Shown here piece by piece: positions 25,514 through 33,529 of a stretch of 64,000 nt of DNA. Numbering within the stretch: the stretch's first letter is position 1; each line of letters opens with the position of its first letter. The DNA comes from CBFIDE01 sp965661265 (GTDB lineage Bacteria; Bacteroidota; Bacteroidia; Flavobacteriales; Schleiferiaceae), in the NCBI GenBank assembly GCA_965661265.1, contig CBFIDE010000010.1:1-64000 (forward strand), in the 5' to 3' direction. The notes under the pieces were generated by a model. The model did no database searches. It worked only from the letters and a program-made list of their open reading frames with translations, and was not told the origin of the DNA. Position numbers and translations under genes: made by a program.

Positions 25514-27462
25514 CCCACCACACGATTCAGCCTTTCATTAATCTTAATTTTTAGTTTATTAAGATCATTCAAACTTGAGATGAGCTCTAAACTAGACCCA
25601 GAAGTTTCAAGCTCTCTTATTTTTAGCTTAATCTCATGTATAGATGCGCTCAATCTTAATTGTTTTAGTCTTAACTGACTTTCAATAGCAAATCTTGGAG
25701 CAAGCTCTTCTAAAGGAGTGACGTGTACCTTCTGTTTTTTCCAATTATTTAACTGATGTTTCTCACTTATTAAGTCAGCAACTACATTCACAATTTCTTT
25801 ATTTTTATTTTGAATAAGCTGCTGAGAACTAAGAACCTCTCCTGTAGTATTGAAATGCTCTTTTATTGTTTCATAAACCAATTGATAAGGCTTATGATAG
25901 AAAGAAATATTATCTTGATCTAGTTCTAGGATAAGATATTCTCCAACCTTTTCTTCTTCAAATTCAACATTGTCTTTTTCACCTTCTTTTGTTTCTTCTG
26001 GAGGCATCATAACATTCGCAAAGTTTAGAAGAAGAGATAATACTGCTTTTTCTTGAAGGTATTCTTCAGAAGAAAGCTCTGATTGATTTTCATCTTTAAT
26101 AAGATTTAATCGTACTTCTCGATCTTCCTCTCTTTTAGATTCTCTCTCAAGATCCTTGAAATTAGCCTTTCTCATTTGGGCTAATTCGCTGAAAAGAATC
26201 CTTTCTTCTAATTTTAAAAGTCGAGCACACTCTTGAACGTATGCTTCCCTTTCTAGGGCATCTGGAATGACAGCTATGCTTTTACAAATTTCTCTAGCAA
26301 CCTTAGATTTTTCTAGAGGACTATCCCCGGCATCAGTCAATAAAAGTTGAGTTTTGTATTGTAAAAAGTCTTTTTTTTCTGCACTAATAAAACTTTCCAA
26401 GTCTTCACTACTGTGAGCCTTGGCAAAAGAATCGGGGTCTTGACCATCTGGGAATAACAGAACTTTGACATTCATGCCTTCTTTTAGAATCATATCGATA
26501 CCGCGCAAGGAGGCCTTTATTCCGGCTGCATCACCGTCAAATAGAATGGTAATATTATTAGTAAACCTTTTAATCAGATTAATCTGATCTACCGTTAATG
26601 AAGTGCCACTAGAGGCAACTACATTTTTAACGCTTGCTTGGTGGAGACTGATTACATCTGTATATCCTTCTACTAAAAGGCATTCATCCTTTTTACTCAA
26701 TTCAGACTTGGCTTGAAAAATACCATAAAGAGTTTTACTCTTATGATATATCTCAGATTCTGGACTATTGAGGTATTTTGCAATTTTAGCATTGGCTTCT
26801 AGAGTTCTTCCTCCAAAGCCTAATACTCGTCCCGTATGGCTTAAAATCGGGAACATTACTCTGCCTCTAAAACGATCTGTATTATTGGAGCCATTAATTT
26901 TTACTAAACCACTTTTTTCTAGAAACTCTAATTGATAAGAGTCCTTTAAAGCAGCTTTTGAAAGAGCTTCATATTCATTTGGAGAATAACCTAATTGAAA
27001 CTCCTTAATGGTTTGATCATTAAAGCCTCTTTCTTTAAAATATCCATGACCTATGAGTTTGCCTTTTTCACTCTCCCAAAGTTGTTTCTGAAAGTACTTA
27101 TTAGCGTATTCATTGATTAGAAATAGACTTTCCCTTTCAGATCTCTGTTGCTTCTCTTCATCTGATTGACCAGTTTCCTCGATTTCAATATTGTATCTCT
27201 TTGCTAGAAATCGTAGAGCTTCTGGATAAGTGTAGTGCTCATGTTCCATTAAGAAACTCACTACATTGCCACCTTTATTGCTACTAAAGTCCTTGAATAT
27301 TTGCTTGGCCGGGCTCACCATAAAAGATGGTGTCTTCTCATTAGAGAATGGGCTAAGCCCTTTAAGACTGCTACCGTTTTTCTTTAAACTGACAAAATCA
27401 GAAATAACTTCCTCAATACGGGCAGTCTCAAAAATTTTATCAATGGTAGCTTGTGAAATCAT
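25510..27462 (-). CDS. dnaG: DNA primase lacking zinc ligands
   Basis: Makes RNA primers for replication. From ATG 27462 (650 residues; a TTG at 27471 lies in the -7 box) the order is: CHC2-type zinc domain (30-95), RNA polymerase basic groove, TOPRIM core with LVEGYTDVISLHQ and ILFDGDAAGIKA, and a helical C-terminal helicase-binding part. In the first domain all four zinc ligands of E. coli DnaG are replaced: LSPFSNEKTPSF has Ser37 and Ser40 for Cys40 and His43, and KDFSSNKGG has Asp58 and Ser61 for Cys61 and Cys64. The fold is otherwise kept. Downstream glycan genes are coupled to it. Confidence 0.95.
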   Translation of the reverse strand: MISQATIDKIFETARIEEVISDFVSLKKNGSSLKGLSPFSNEKTPSFMVSPAKQIFKDFSSNKGGNVVSFLMEHEHYTYPEALRFLAKRYNIEIEETGQSDEEKQQRSERESLFLINEYANKYFQKQLWESEKGKLIGHGYFKERGFNDQTIKEFQLGYSPNEYEALSKAALKDSYQLEFLEKSGLVKINGSNNTDRFRGRVMFPILSHTGRVLGFGGRTLEANAKIAKYLNSPESEIYHKSKTLYGIFQAKSELSKKDECLLVEGYTDVISLHQASVKNVVASSGTSLTVDQINLIKRFTNNITILFDGDAAGIKASLRGIDMILKEGMNVKVLLFPDGQDPDSFAKAHSSEDLESFISAEKKDFLQYKTQLLLTDAGDSPLEKSKVAREICKSIAVIPDALEREAYVQECARLLKLEERILFSELAQMRKANFKDLERESKREEDREVRLNLIKDENQSELSSEEYLQEKAVLSLLLNFANVMMPPEETKEGEKDNVEFEEEKVGEYLILELDQDNISFYHKPYQLVYETIKEHFNTTGEVLSSQQLIQNKNKEIVNVVADLISEKHQLNNWKKQKVHVTPLEELAPRFAIESQLRLKQLRLSASIHEIKLKIRELETSGSSLELISSLNDLNKLKIKINERLNRVVG

Positions 27463-27468
27463 AGAAGA

Positions 27469-27476
27469 CAAAAATA
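27469..27476 (-). promoter_or_regulatory. -7 promoter box TATTTTTG abutting dnaG
   Basis: Exact TAnnTTTG match on the minus strand, six bases (TCTTCT) before the dnaG ATG at 27462; predicts an almost leaderless transcript. No -33 TTG at standard spacing. Confidence 0.45.
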
Positions 27477-27496
27477 CACTTTGAGATTTGAATACA

Positions 27497-27528
27497 TAAA
27501 AAAAGGAGAGCGAAAGCTCTCCTTTTTT
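27497..27528 (-). terminator. Terminator between the MscS gene and dnaG
   Basis: Stem AAGGAGAGC / GCTCTCCTT with GAAA (plus strand) tetraloop and A/T runs on both sides. On the minus strand it follows the MscS gene and precedes the dnaG promoter. Confidence 0.85.
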
Positions 27529-27546
27529 ATAACTATATATTGAATA

Positions 27547-28362
27547 TTAATCTTTGTGCAAGTGTATATCCATTTGTGGAAACGGAATACCAACTCCTTC
27601 AGCGTCAAATCTCTTTTTAACTTTTTCGTTAAGACTATTTACGACATCCCAATAGTGGGCATTGGTGGACCATGCTCTAAGATTGAAGTTAACGCTACTA
27701 TCTCCCAAAGATGAAAGGAAAATAATAGGCTCAGGATCTTTAAGAACATTTTCATCAGAATTAACGATGTCTAATATGATTGCTTTTGCTTTGTCGATAT
27801 CATCAGTATATCCAATTCCAAAAGTCATATCCAATCTTCTATTGTTGTGGAAAGAATAATTAGTTAGAGTGCCATTACTTAAAACAGCATTTGGCACTAC
27901 CACTTCTTGATTTTGAACAGTTGTAATATAAGTATAGAAAATTTGAATTTCTCTAACTGTTCCGCTTACTCCATTGGCATCAATATAGTCACCAACCTTA
28001 AAAGGCTTTAGAATTAGAATTAAAATTCCTCCGGCAAAATTAGATAAGCTTCCTTGTAGTGCAAGACCAACAGCCAAACCAGCAGCACCAAGAATTGCAA
28101 CAAAGGATGTCATTTGAATGCCTAACATACCGGCAACGGTAATTACCAACATTACTTTTAATAAAGCGCCTACAAGACTAGATAGAAATGGTCTTAATGA
28201 CTCATCAATATCTCTTTTTATCATTGCTTTCCTAAAAATAGAACTGATTTTCTTAACAACCCATAAACCTATTAATAAGGTTATTAAAGCCGTAACGATT
28301 TTAGTACCGTAAGTGATGGTAAGTGTACTTATGGTGTCCCAATAGTTTTCGATATTATCCAT
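27547..28362 (-). CDS. Small mechanosensitive channel (MscS family)
   Basis: Tension-gated channel releasing solutes on hypo-osmotic shock. 271 residues, about the size of E. coli MscS: three N-terminal helices (about 15-40, 60-85, 90-115), with the pore helix GAAGLAVGLALQGSLSNFAGGILIL showing the Gly/Ala packing pattern of TM3, then the beta domain (FKVGDYIDANGVSGTVREI) and the C-terminal alpha/beta part. Single gene with a -7 box 26 nt upstream and a terminator behind. Confidence 0.94.
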   Translation of the reverse strand: MDNIENYWDTISTLTITYGTKIVTALITLLIGLWVVKKISSIFRKAMIKRDIDESLRPFLSSLVGALLKVMLVITVAGMLGIQMTSFVAILGAAGLAVGLALQGSLSNFAGGILILILKPFKVGDYIDANGVSGTVREIQIFYTYITTVQNQEVVVPNAVLSNGTLTNYSFHNNRRLDMTFGIGYTDDIDKAKAIILDIVNSDENVLKDPEPIIFLSSLGDSSVNFNLRAWSTNAHYWDVVNSLNEKVKKRFDAEGVGIPFPQMDIHLHKD

Positions 28363-28388
28363 GTTTTTTTGTGTGTGATAATGTTTTG

Positions 28389-28396
28389 CAAACTTA
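28389..28396 (-). promoter_or_regulatory. -7 box TAAGTTTG upstream of the MscS gene
   Basis: Exact TAnnTTTG match on the minus strand, 26 nt before the ATG. No clear -33 element. Confidence 0.4.
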
Positions 28397-28433
28397 TGAA
28401 ACCTAATGATTTAAAATACCATTGCCTTGAAAA

Positions 28434-29408
28434 TCACTTGTTTCGGGTAATTACGTAAAAAGAAAGCTTTTCCAAAGCAATACGAGCATCGTTTTCAGGA
28501 AACTCTTTTAGTATCTCAATGGCTTTTTCGTAGTAATTATTCATTTGTTCAGTAGCGTATTCAATCCCGCCTACCTCCTTAACCTTAGAGATTAGCTCCT
28601 TTACCTTATGCGTATTTTTATTAAATCGTTTTACAATATTGATAAGACTTTTCTTGTCTTTTTTAGAAACATTATTTAGGGTATAGATCAAAGGCAATGT
28701 CATTTTTTGCTCCTTTATATCTGCCCCAGTTGGCTTTCCACTTTTATTTATTTTTTCATAATCAAAAAGATCATCTTTAATTTGAAAAGCAATACCTAGG
28801 TATTCTCCAAAAAGCTTAATCTTATCAATATCCTCTCTTGATTGGTTGACAGAAGAAAAGCCTACACCGCAGCAGGAAGCAATTAAGGATGCCGTTTTCT
28901 GGCGAATAATATCATAGTAAATTTCTTCTGTGATATCTAATCTTCTGGCTTTTTCAATTTGAAGAAGTTCACCTTCGCTCATTTCACGGACCGCTGTACT
29001 TACGATTTTTAAGAGTTCATGTTCTTCATTTTCTACAGCTAATAAAAGAACTTTAGAAAGTAAAAAATCACCCACTAAAACTGCAATTTTGTTTTTCCAA
29101 AGAGCATTTATAGAAAAGAATCCTCTCCTTCTATCGCTATCATCAACAACATCATCATGAACAAGAGTAGCGGTATGCATTAGTTCAACTAAGGCTGCTC
29201 CTCTATAGGTGCTTTCGTTGATCTCGCCCATCATTTTAGCCGTTAGAAAAACAAGCAATGGACGCATCTGCTTACCTTTTCGCTTATAGATATAATAAGT
29301 AACTCTGTTCAAAAGGGCCACCTTGCTTGCCATAAAGTCTTTAAACTTAGGCTCAAACAAATCCATTTCTTTGGCAACGGGGGCTTTTATTAAATCAAGT
29401 GTACTCAT
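28434..29408 (-). CDS. Long-chain polyprenyl diphosphate synthase
   Basis: Trans-prenyl synthase condensing IPP to make the menaquinone side chain (the quinone used by the act complex). 324 residues. First Asp-rich motif LVHDDVVDDSDRRRG near residue 80, second motif IKDDLFDYE near 210, and GKQMRPLLVFL near the N-terminus. The small residues before the first motif (ALVELMHTATL) fit a long product, probably C30-C40, though exact length cannot be read. 54 bp behind rlmN on the same strand. Confidence 0.92.
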   Translation of the reverse strand: MSTLDLIKAPVAKEMDLFEPKFKDFMASKVALLNRVTYYIYKRKGKQMRPLLVFLTAKMMGEINESTYRGAALVELMHTATLVHDDVVDDSDRRRGFFSINALWKNKIAVLVGDFLLSKVLLLAVENEEHELLKIVSTAVREMSEGELLQIEKARRLDITEEIYYDIIRQKTASLIASCCGVGFSSVNQSREDIDKIKLFGEYLGIAFQIKDDLFDYEKINKSGKPTGADIKEQKMTLPLIYTLNNVSKKDKKSLINIVKRFNKNTHKVKELISKVKEVGGIEYATEQMNNYYEKAIEILKEFPENDARIALEKLSFYVITRNK

Positions 29409-29462
29409 ATTTGGCTAAGGTAAGAAGCTAGATTATCTAAAAAAGAAAAGCATCTAAGAATA

Positions 29463-30530
29463 TTACTTTGTTGGTTCAAAGGCAGGAGTAACGTCGTTTT
29501 TATTGGCCAATTGACCACAGGCAGCATCTATATCTTTTCCTCTACTTCTCCTAACTCTAACCACAGTGTTTATGTTCTCAAGTGCTTGAACATAAGCTTC
29601 GGTTGCTTCAGGTTCCGCTTGTTGGAATTCTCCGTCATCTATAGGATTATATTCTATAATATTCACTTTTGATGGTATGCGTTTGCACAGCTTCACAAGA
29701 GCATCTATATCAACTTGTCTGTCATTAATACCTTTCCATATGACATACTCAAAGGTGGGCTTTCTTTTAGTGGCGGCATACCAATACTCTAATGCCTCTG
29801 TTAGATCTTTGATGGGATTAATATCGTTAATAGGCATAATCTTAGACCTCACTTCATCAATCGCTGAATGAAGTGAAAGCGCCAGATTAAACTTTACGTT
29901 ATCATCTGCAAGTTTCTTAATCATCTTAGCCAAGCCTACTGTAGAAACTGTGATTCTTTTTGGAGATATTCCCAAGCCCTCTTCAGAACATATTTTTTCT
30001 ATAGACTTTAAGACATTGTTATAATTCATAAGCGGCTCTCCCATTCCCATGAATACAATATTGCTGAGCTTTCTGTCAAAAAATTGTTCGGCCTCTTCTT
30101 GAATGGCAACTACCTGATCATAAATTTCATCAGCATTTAAATTTCGCATTCTTTTTAATCGCGCTGTAGCGCAAAATTTGCAATCTAAACTGCAGCCTAC
30201 TTGGCTACTAATGCATGCTGTAATTCTATTGTCAGTTGGAATTAATACGGACTCAACTATTCTTCCATCATGTAGCTTAACGGCATTTTTAATGGTCCCG
30301 TCAGTACTTCTTTGCATTTCATCAACACTGATATGGTTGATGACAAAATTGGAAGAAATATGATCTCTAAGTTCTTTGCTTAAGTTTGTCATATCCTCAA
30401 AGGATTTAGCGGACTTTACCCATAGCCATTCATAGACTTGTTGCCCTCTAAATTCTTTTTCTCCAATCTCTAGAAAGTACTTTTTAAGTTCATCCTTACT
30501 TAGAGCACGGATATCTCTTTTGTTCTCCAT
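29463..30530 (-). CDS. rlmN: 23S rRNA/tRNA adenine C2-methyltransferase
   Basis: Radical SAM enzyme adding C2-methyl to A2503 of 23S rRNA and A37 of some tRNAs. From ATG 30530 (355 residues; a longer frame to 30560 would run through the promoter) the iron-sulfur motif CSLDCKFC uses Cys113, 117 and 120; Cys106 in ITACISS and the methyl-carrier Cys in DIDAACGQL near the C-terminus are the two extra cysteines of RlmN. GMGEPLMNY is the SAM-contact motif. A -7 box lies 4 nt before the ATG. Confidence 0.95.
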   Translation of the reverse strand: MENKRDIRALSKDELKKYFLEIGEKEFRGQQVYEWLWVKSAKSFEDMTNLSKELRDHISSNFVINHISVDEMQRSTDGTIKNAVKLHDGRIVESVLIPTDNRITACISSQVGCSLDCKFCATARLKRMRNLNADEIYDQVVAIQEEAEQFFDRKLSNIVFMGMGEPLMNYNNVLKSIEKICSEEGLGISPKRITVSTVGLAKMIKKLADDNVKFNLALSLHSAIDEVRSKIMPINDINPIKDLTEALEYWYAATKRKPTFEYVIWKGINDRQVDIDALVKLCKRIPSKVNIIEYNPIDDGEFQQAEPEATEAYVQALENINTVVRVRRSRGKDIDAACGQLANKNDVTPAFEPTK

Positions 30531-30534
30531 TCTG

Positions 30535-30542
30535 CAAATGTA
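30535..30542 (-). promoter_or_regulatory. -7 promoter box TACATTTG abutting rlmN
   Basis: Exact TAnnTTTG match on the minus strand, four bases (CAGA) before the rlmN ATG. It also covers the ATG of the divergent plus-strand gene at 30538. Nearest TTG is 15 nt upstream, a little short. Confidence 0.5.
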
Positions 30543-31182
30543 CAATAGTAAACAGGACAAGTATTTTATAGCGCTTAAAAAAGCATCTATTTTCTATGAA
30601 AATAAGAATGACATATCCGTGAATGTTTTCTCAGCTATAGCTGGAGAAGTACAAATAGCCTATGAATATTCTTTGAACAATATTATTAGTGCTCAAGTTT
30701 TAGGTGGCTACACATTCAGGGATTTTATGGTTGAGACAATAAGGCTTGGATTGGATGCCATGGATCATGAGTATGAAACTTCTCCAGTTTATGGAGTGAA
30801 TTTTAAGCTTTTTAGGGAGGCGCTAAATTTTCTGTTGAGCGATATATTGGAATACAAGCAATATATAAAGAATACAGAAAATCGGCTGTTTATGAAATTG
30901 CTAATTTTGGATCGCCGGTTAAAAAAAGAAGAATTTGACACCTATTGGAATACAACATCTTTCACAATAATTTTTGGTAGACAAGTTGTTATAGGATCAA
31001 CCAAGCCGAGTTTTTTATTAGATTATTACCTTGACTTAGGTTATTTGCTTGAAAATTTATCATTTGTAACTACTACACAGGATTTATTTATGAACGAAAG
31101 TTTTGAAATGGAAGAAATCAGAAATTCAAGAGATTTTTCGATTACTATATTGATAGGTTGTAGATTGGGATTAGGAATTTGA
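30538..31182 (+). CDS. DUF3575-like outer-membrane barrel, no signal peptide
   Basis: 214 residues from ATG 30538. NDISVNVFSAIAGEVQIAYEYSLNN follows the opening of DUF3575-type or PorT-like outer-membrane proteins, and the rest alternates polar and aromatic strands (SFTIIFGRQVVIG, DYYLDLGYLLEN) ending in SITILIGCRLGLGI, a barrel-like last strand. But the start MYNSKQDKYFIALKKASIF is not a signal peptide, and the 5' end lies in the rlmN promoter. Either the gene lost its export signal or the barrel reading is wrong. Terminator at 31195. Confidence 0.5.
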   Translation: MYNSKQDKYFIALKKASIFYENKNDISVNVFSAIAGEVQIAYEYSLNNIISAQVLGGYTFRDFMVETIRLGLDAMDHEYETSPVYGVNFKLFREALNFLLSDILEYKQYIKNTENRLFMKLLILDRRLKKEEFDTYWNTTSFTIIFGRQVVIGSTKPSFLLDYYLDLGYLLENLSFVTTTQDLFMNESFEMEEIRNSRDFSITILIGCRLGLGI

Positions 31183-31194
31183 TTTTCAGTTCAA

Positions 31195-31226
31195 TAAAAA
31201 AGCCTCGATATTTCGAGGCTTTTTTA
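31195..31226. terminator. Bidirectional terminator
   Basis: Perfect stem AGCCTCGA / TCGAGGCT with loop TATT and A/T runs on both sides, between convergent genes. Nearly the same stem occurs at 49306-49337. Confidence 0.88.
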
Positions 31227-31242
31227 TTGGTTGTGTATTTAG

Positions 31243-32298
31243 TTAGATGATAAGCATAGCATCACCATAACTAAGGAACCTATACTTTTCTTTAATAGCA
31301 ACCTTATATGCTTCCATTAATAAATCGTATCCAGCAAAAGCGCTACACATCATCATTAAGGTACTTTGAGGTGGGTGGAAGTTTGAAATCATGCAGTTAG
31401 CAACATTGAAGTCATAAGGAGGGAAAATAAACTTATTTGTCCATCCATCATTTGGATTTAAATGACCTGAAGTAGAAACAGCACTTTCAATAGCTCTCAT
31501 TGAAGTGGTTCCAACAGCACAAATACGCTTTTTAGCATTCTTTGCTTTGTTCACAGCATCAGCAGTAGTTTGATTCACCTTAAACTGCTCACTATCCATT
31601 TTATGCTTGCTTAAATCTTCTACCTCTACTGGTCTAAATGTACCTAGACCAATATGTAGAGTTAGCTCTGAAAATTCAACACCTTTAATTTCTAAACGCT
31701 TAATCAATTGCTTAGAGAAGTGTAAACTAGCAACAGGTGCTGCTACTGCGCCTTCTTCTTTCGCAAAGATTGATTGATATCTATCTTTATCCTCCTCGTC
31801 CGGTTCTCTGTTGATATACTTTGGAATAGGAGTTTCTCCTAATTCTTGAAGCTTAGCTCTAAATTCTTCATAAGATCCATCATACAAAAACCTTAAAGTT
31901 CTACCTCTAGATGTTGTATTGTCAATTACCTCAGCTACAAGGCTATCGTCTTCTCCAAAATAAAGCTTATTTCCAATTCTGATCTTTCTAGCTGGGTCTA
32001 CTAATACATCCCACAGTCTAGATTCAGCATTAAGTTCTCTCAATAAAAAGACCTCAATCTTAGCTCCAGTCTTTTCTTTGTTTCCATACATTCTTGCAGG
32101 AAAAACTTTAGTATTATTCAATACCATGACATCGCCATCATCAAAGAAATTGATGATATCACTAAATTTATGATGTGTGATACTCTGGTCCTTTCTGTTC
32201 AGAACCATTAATCTACTATCATCTCTGTGTACTGTTGGGCGATCTGCAATTAATTCCTTTGGAAGGTCATAACTGTAATGAGAAAGTTTCATCTTCAT
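31243..32298 (-). CDS. queA: tRNA preQ1(34) S-adenosylmethionine ribosyltransferase-isomerase
   Basis: Transfers and isomerises the ribosyl part of SAM onto preQ1 at tRNA position 34, making epoxyqueuosine; QueG at 62352-63287 does the next step. 351 residues, normal length. Typical motifs: MKLSHYSYDLPKELIADRP at the start, DDSRLMVLNR, VLNNTKVFPARMYG, and the C-terminal IFPPYDFNVANCMISNFH then STLMMMCSAFAG. Start could be ATG 32298 or the third codon. Followed by a terminator. Confidence 0.95.
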   Translation of the reverse strand: MKMKLSHYSYDLPKELIADRPTVHRDDSRLMVLNRKDQSITHHKFSDIINFFDDGDVMVLNNTKVFPARMYGNKEKTGAKIEVFLLRELNAESRLWDVLVDPARKIRIGNKLYFGEDDSLVAEVIDNTTSRGRTLRFLYDGSYEEFRAKLQELGETPIPKYINREPDEEDKDRYQSIFAKEEGAVAAPVASLHFSKQLIKRLEIKGVEFSELTLHIGLGTFRPVEVEDLSKHKMDSEQFKVNQTTADAVNKAKNAKKRICAVGTTSMRAIESAVSTSGHLNPNDGWTNKFIFPPYDFNVANCMISNFHPPQSTLMMMCSAFAGYDLLMEAYKVAIKEKYRFLSYGDAMLII

Positions 32299-32363
32299 AG
32301 CTTACGGGCTTTGATTTAAATTAATATGAGGGCTGCGAATTTACGGAAAAATGGAATTGCTTG

Positions 32364-32891
32364 TTAGTGCAAATTAAAATGAGCTTCGATTAAATCGATA
32401 AAGCGCTCTTTTGTCTCTTCAGATTGAGACCAATTGTAGTCTGGCTCTACCATATTGTTGATAAAGTCCATAGCTTCATCTCTGCTCTCAAGGGTGTTTA
32501 ATTGAGAAATAACTCTATTAAAGTTCTCCTGCTCATTATTAAACAGGTCTTTAATGATTGAAATTCTGTCATTTAATCCCAATTTAAGTTCTGGGCCTTT
32601 TTTAACAGCTTTCATTTTTACGGCTGGGACAGGATCGGATTCCGTGATTTCTTCATGAATTGTCTCTAGCTTTATACTTTCAGGTTCATTCATATTTACC
32701 AATTCCAAGGTATCTGAGCTTGGATTCTCATCTTCCTCTGACTCTTCAGATTGAAAGCTAATATAATTCTGAACTACAAGATTTTCATACATCATTTGTA
32801 CCTGTCCCAAAAGATCATCAATGTCTAACTGATCATTGTCTAGAATATGTCTGCATATCTGATCTAATTCTTGTTTGAGATTTTCCTCCAT
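32364..32891 (-). CDS. Conserved hypothetical protein, 175 aa
   Basis: No function assigned. Cytoplasmic and acidic: an N-terminal helical part (about 1-48), a Glu/Ser-rich linker (49-100) and a C-terminal domain (about 103-175) with LGLNDRISIIKDLFNNEQ, FNRVISQLNTLES and DEAMDFINNMVEPDYNW. I recognise this last block as recurring at the C-terminus of Bacteroidota hypothetical proteins, but know no role. 65 bp upstream of queA on the same strand; divergent from tdk. Confidence 0.75.
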   Translation of the reverse strand: MEENLKQELDQICRHILDNDQLDIDDLLGQVQMMYENLVVQNYISFQSEESEEDENPSSDTLELVNMNEPESIKLETIHEEITESDPVPAVKMKAVKKGPELKLGLNDRISIIKDLFNNEQENFNRVISQLNTLESRDEAMDFINNMVEPDYNWSQSEETKERFIDLIEAHFNLH

Positions 32892-32910
32892 TCTTTAGTG
32901 TATCTTTCAG

Positions 32911-32918
32911 TAAATTTG
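32911..32918 (+). promoter_or_regulatory. -7 promoter box TAAATTTG for tdk-alr
   Basis: Exact TAnnTTTG match 29 nt before the tdk ATG; no clear -33 TTG. Confidence 0.4.
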
Positions 32919-32947
32919 TAATTCATTCAAAAACGGAAAATACAAAA

Positions 32948-33529
32948 ATGTTTCTTGAAAATCCTGTAAATCAGGAAAACCAATGCGGCTGGATTGAAGT
33001 AATAACTGGCTCTATGTTTAGCGGAAAAACTGAAGAATTAATTCGGAGGTTAAAACGCGCTCAATTTGCTCATCAAAGCATAGAAATATTTAAGCCTGAG
33101 ATCGATAATCGCTATTCTGAGGAGGAGGTAGTAAGCCATGATCAGAACAGTATGCGATGCACCGCTGTAAGCTCATCATCAAATTTATTAATTCTTGCAG
33201 ATAGAGTAGATGTAGTTGGAATAGATGAGGCGCAATTCTTTGATGAAGGAATTGTAGAAGTTTGTAATGAGCTAGCAAATAGAGGAAGTAGGGTTATCAT
33301 TGCTGGTCTGGATATGGATTTTAAAGGAAAACCATTTGGTCCTATGCCAAACCTAATGGCCACTGCAGAATATGTAACTAAGGTGCATGCTGTTTGTGTT
33401 AAAACGGGAAATCTCGCGCATTATTCTCATAGAAAATCAAATGCCGACAGTCAAATTCTTCTGGGCGAAAAGGATCATTATGAAGCTTTAAGTAGAACGG
33501 CTTATATTAAATCAAATTCTAATGGGTAA
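32948..33529 (+). CDS. tdk: Thymidine kinase with degenerate zinc site
   Basis: Phosphorylates thymidine in the salvage route. 193 residues. The P-loop is GSMFSGKTEELIRR (21-34), the Walker B-like segment is VVGIDEAQFF (89-98), and the thymidine lasso lies near 135-175. In the usual four-ligand zinc ribbon only Cys150 remains: the motif CxxC reads CVKT (Thr153) and the last pair reads LSRTA with no Cys. This matches my memory of other Bacteroidota kinases. It overlaps alr by 8 bp. Confidence 0.94.
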   Translation: MFLENPVNQENQCGWIEVITGSMFSGKTEELIRRLKRAQFAHQSIEIFKPEIDNRYSEEEVVSHDQNSMRCTAVSSSSNLLILADRVDVVGIDEAQFFDEGIVEVCNELANRGSRVIIAGLDMDFKGKPFGPMPNLMATAEYVTKVHAVCVKTGNLAHYSHRKSNADSQILLGEKDHYEALSRTAYIKSNSNG

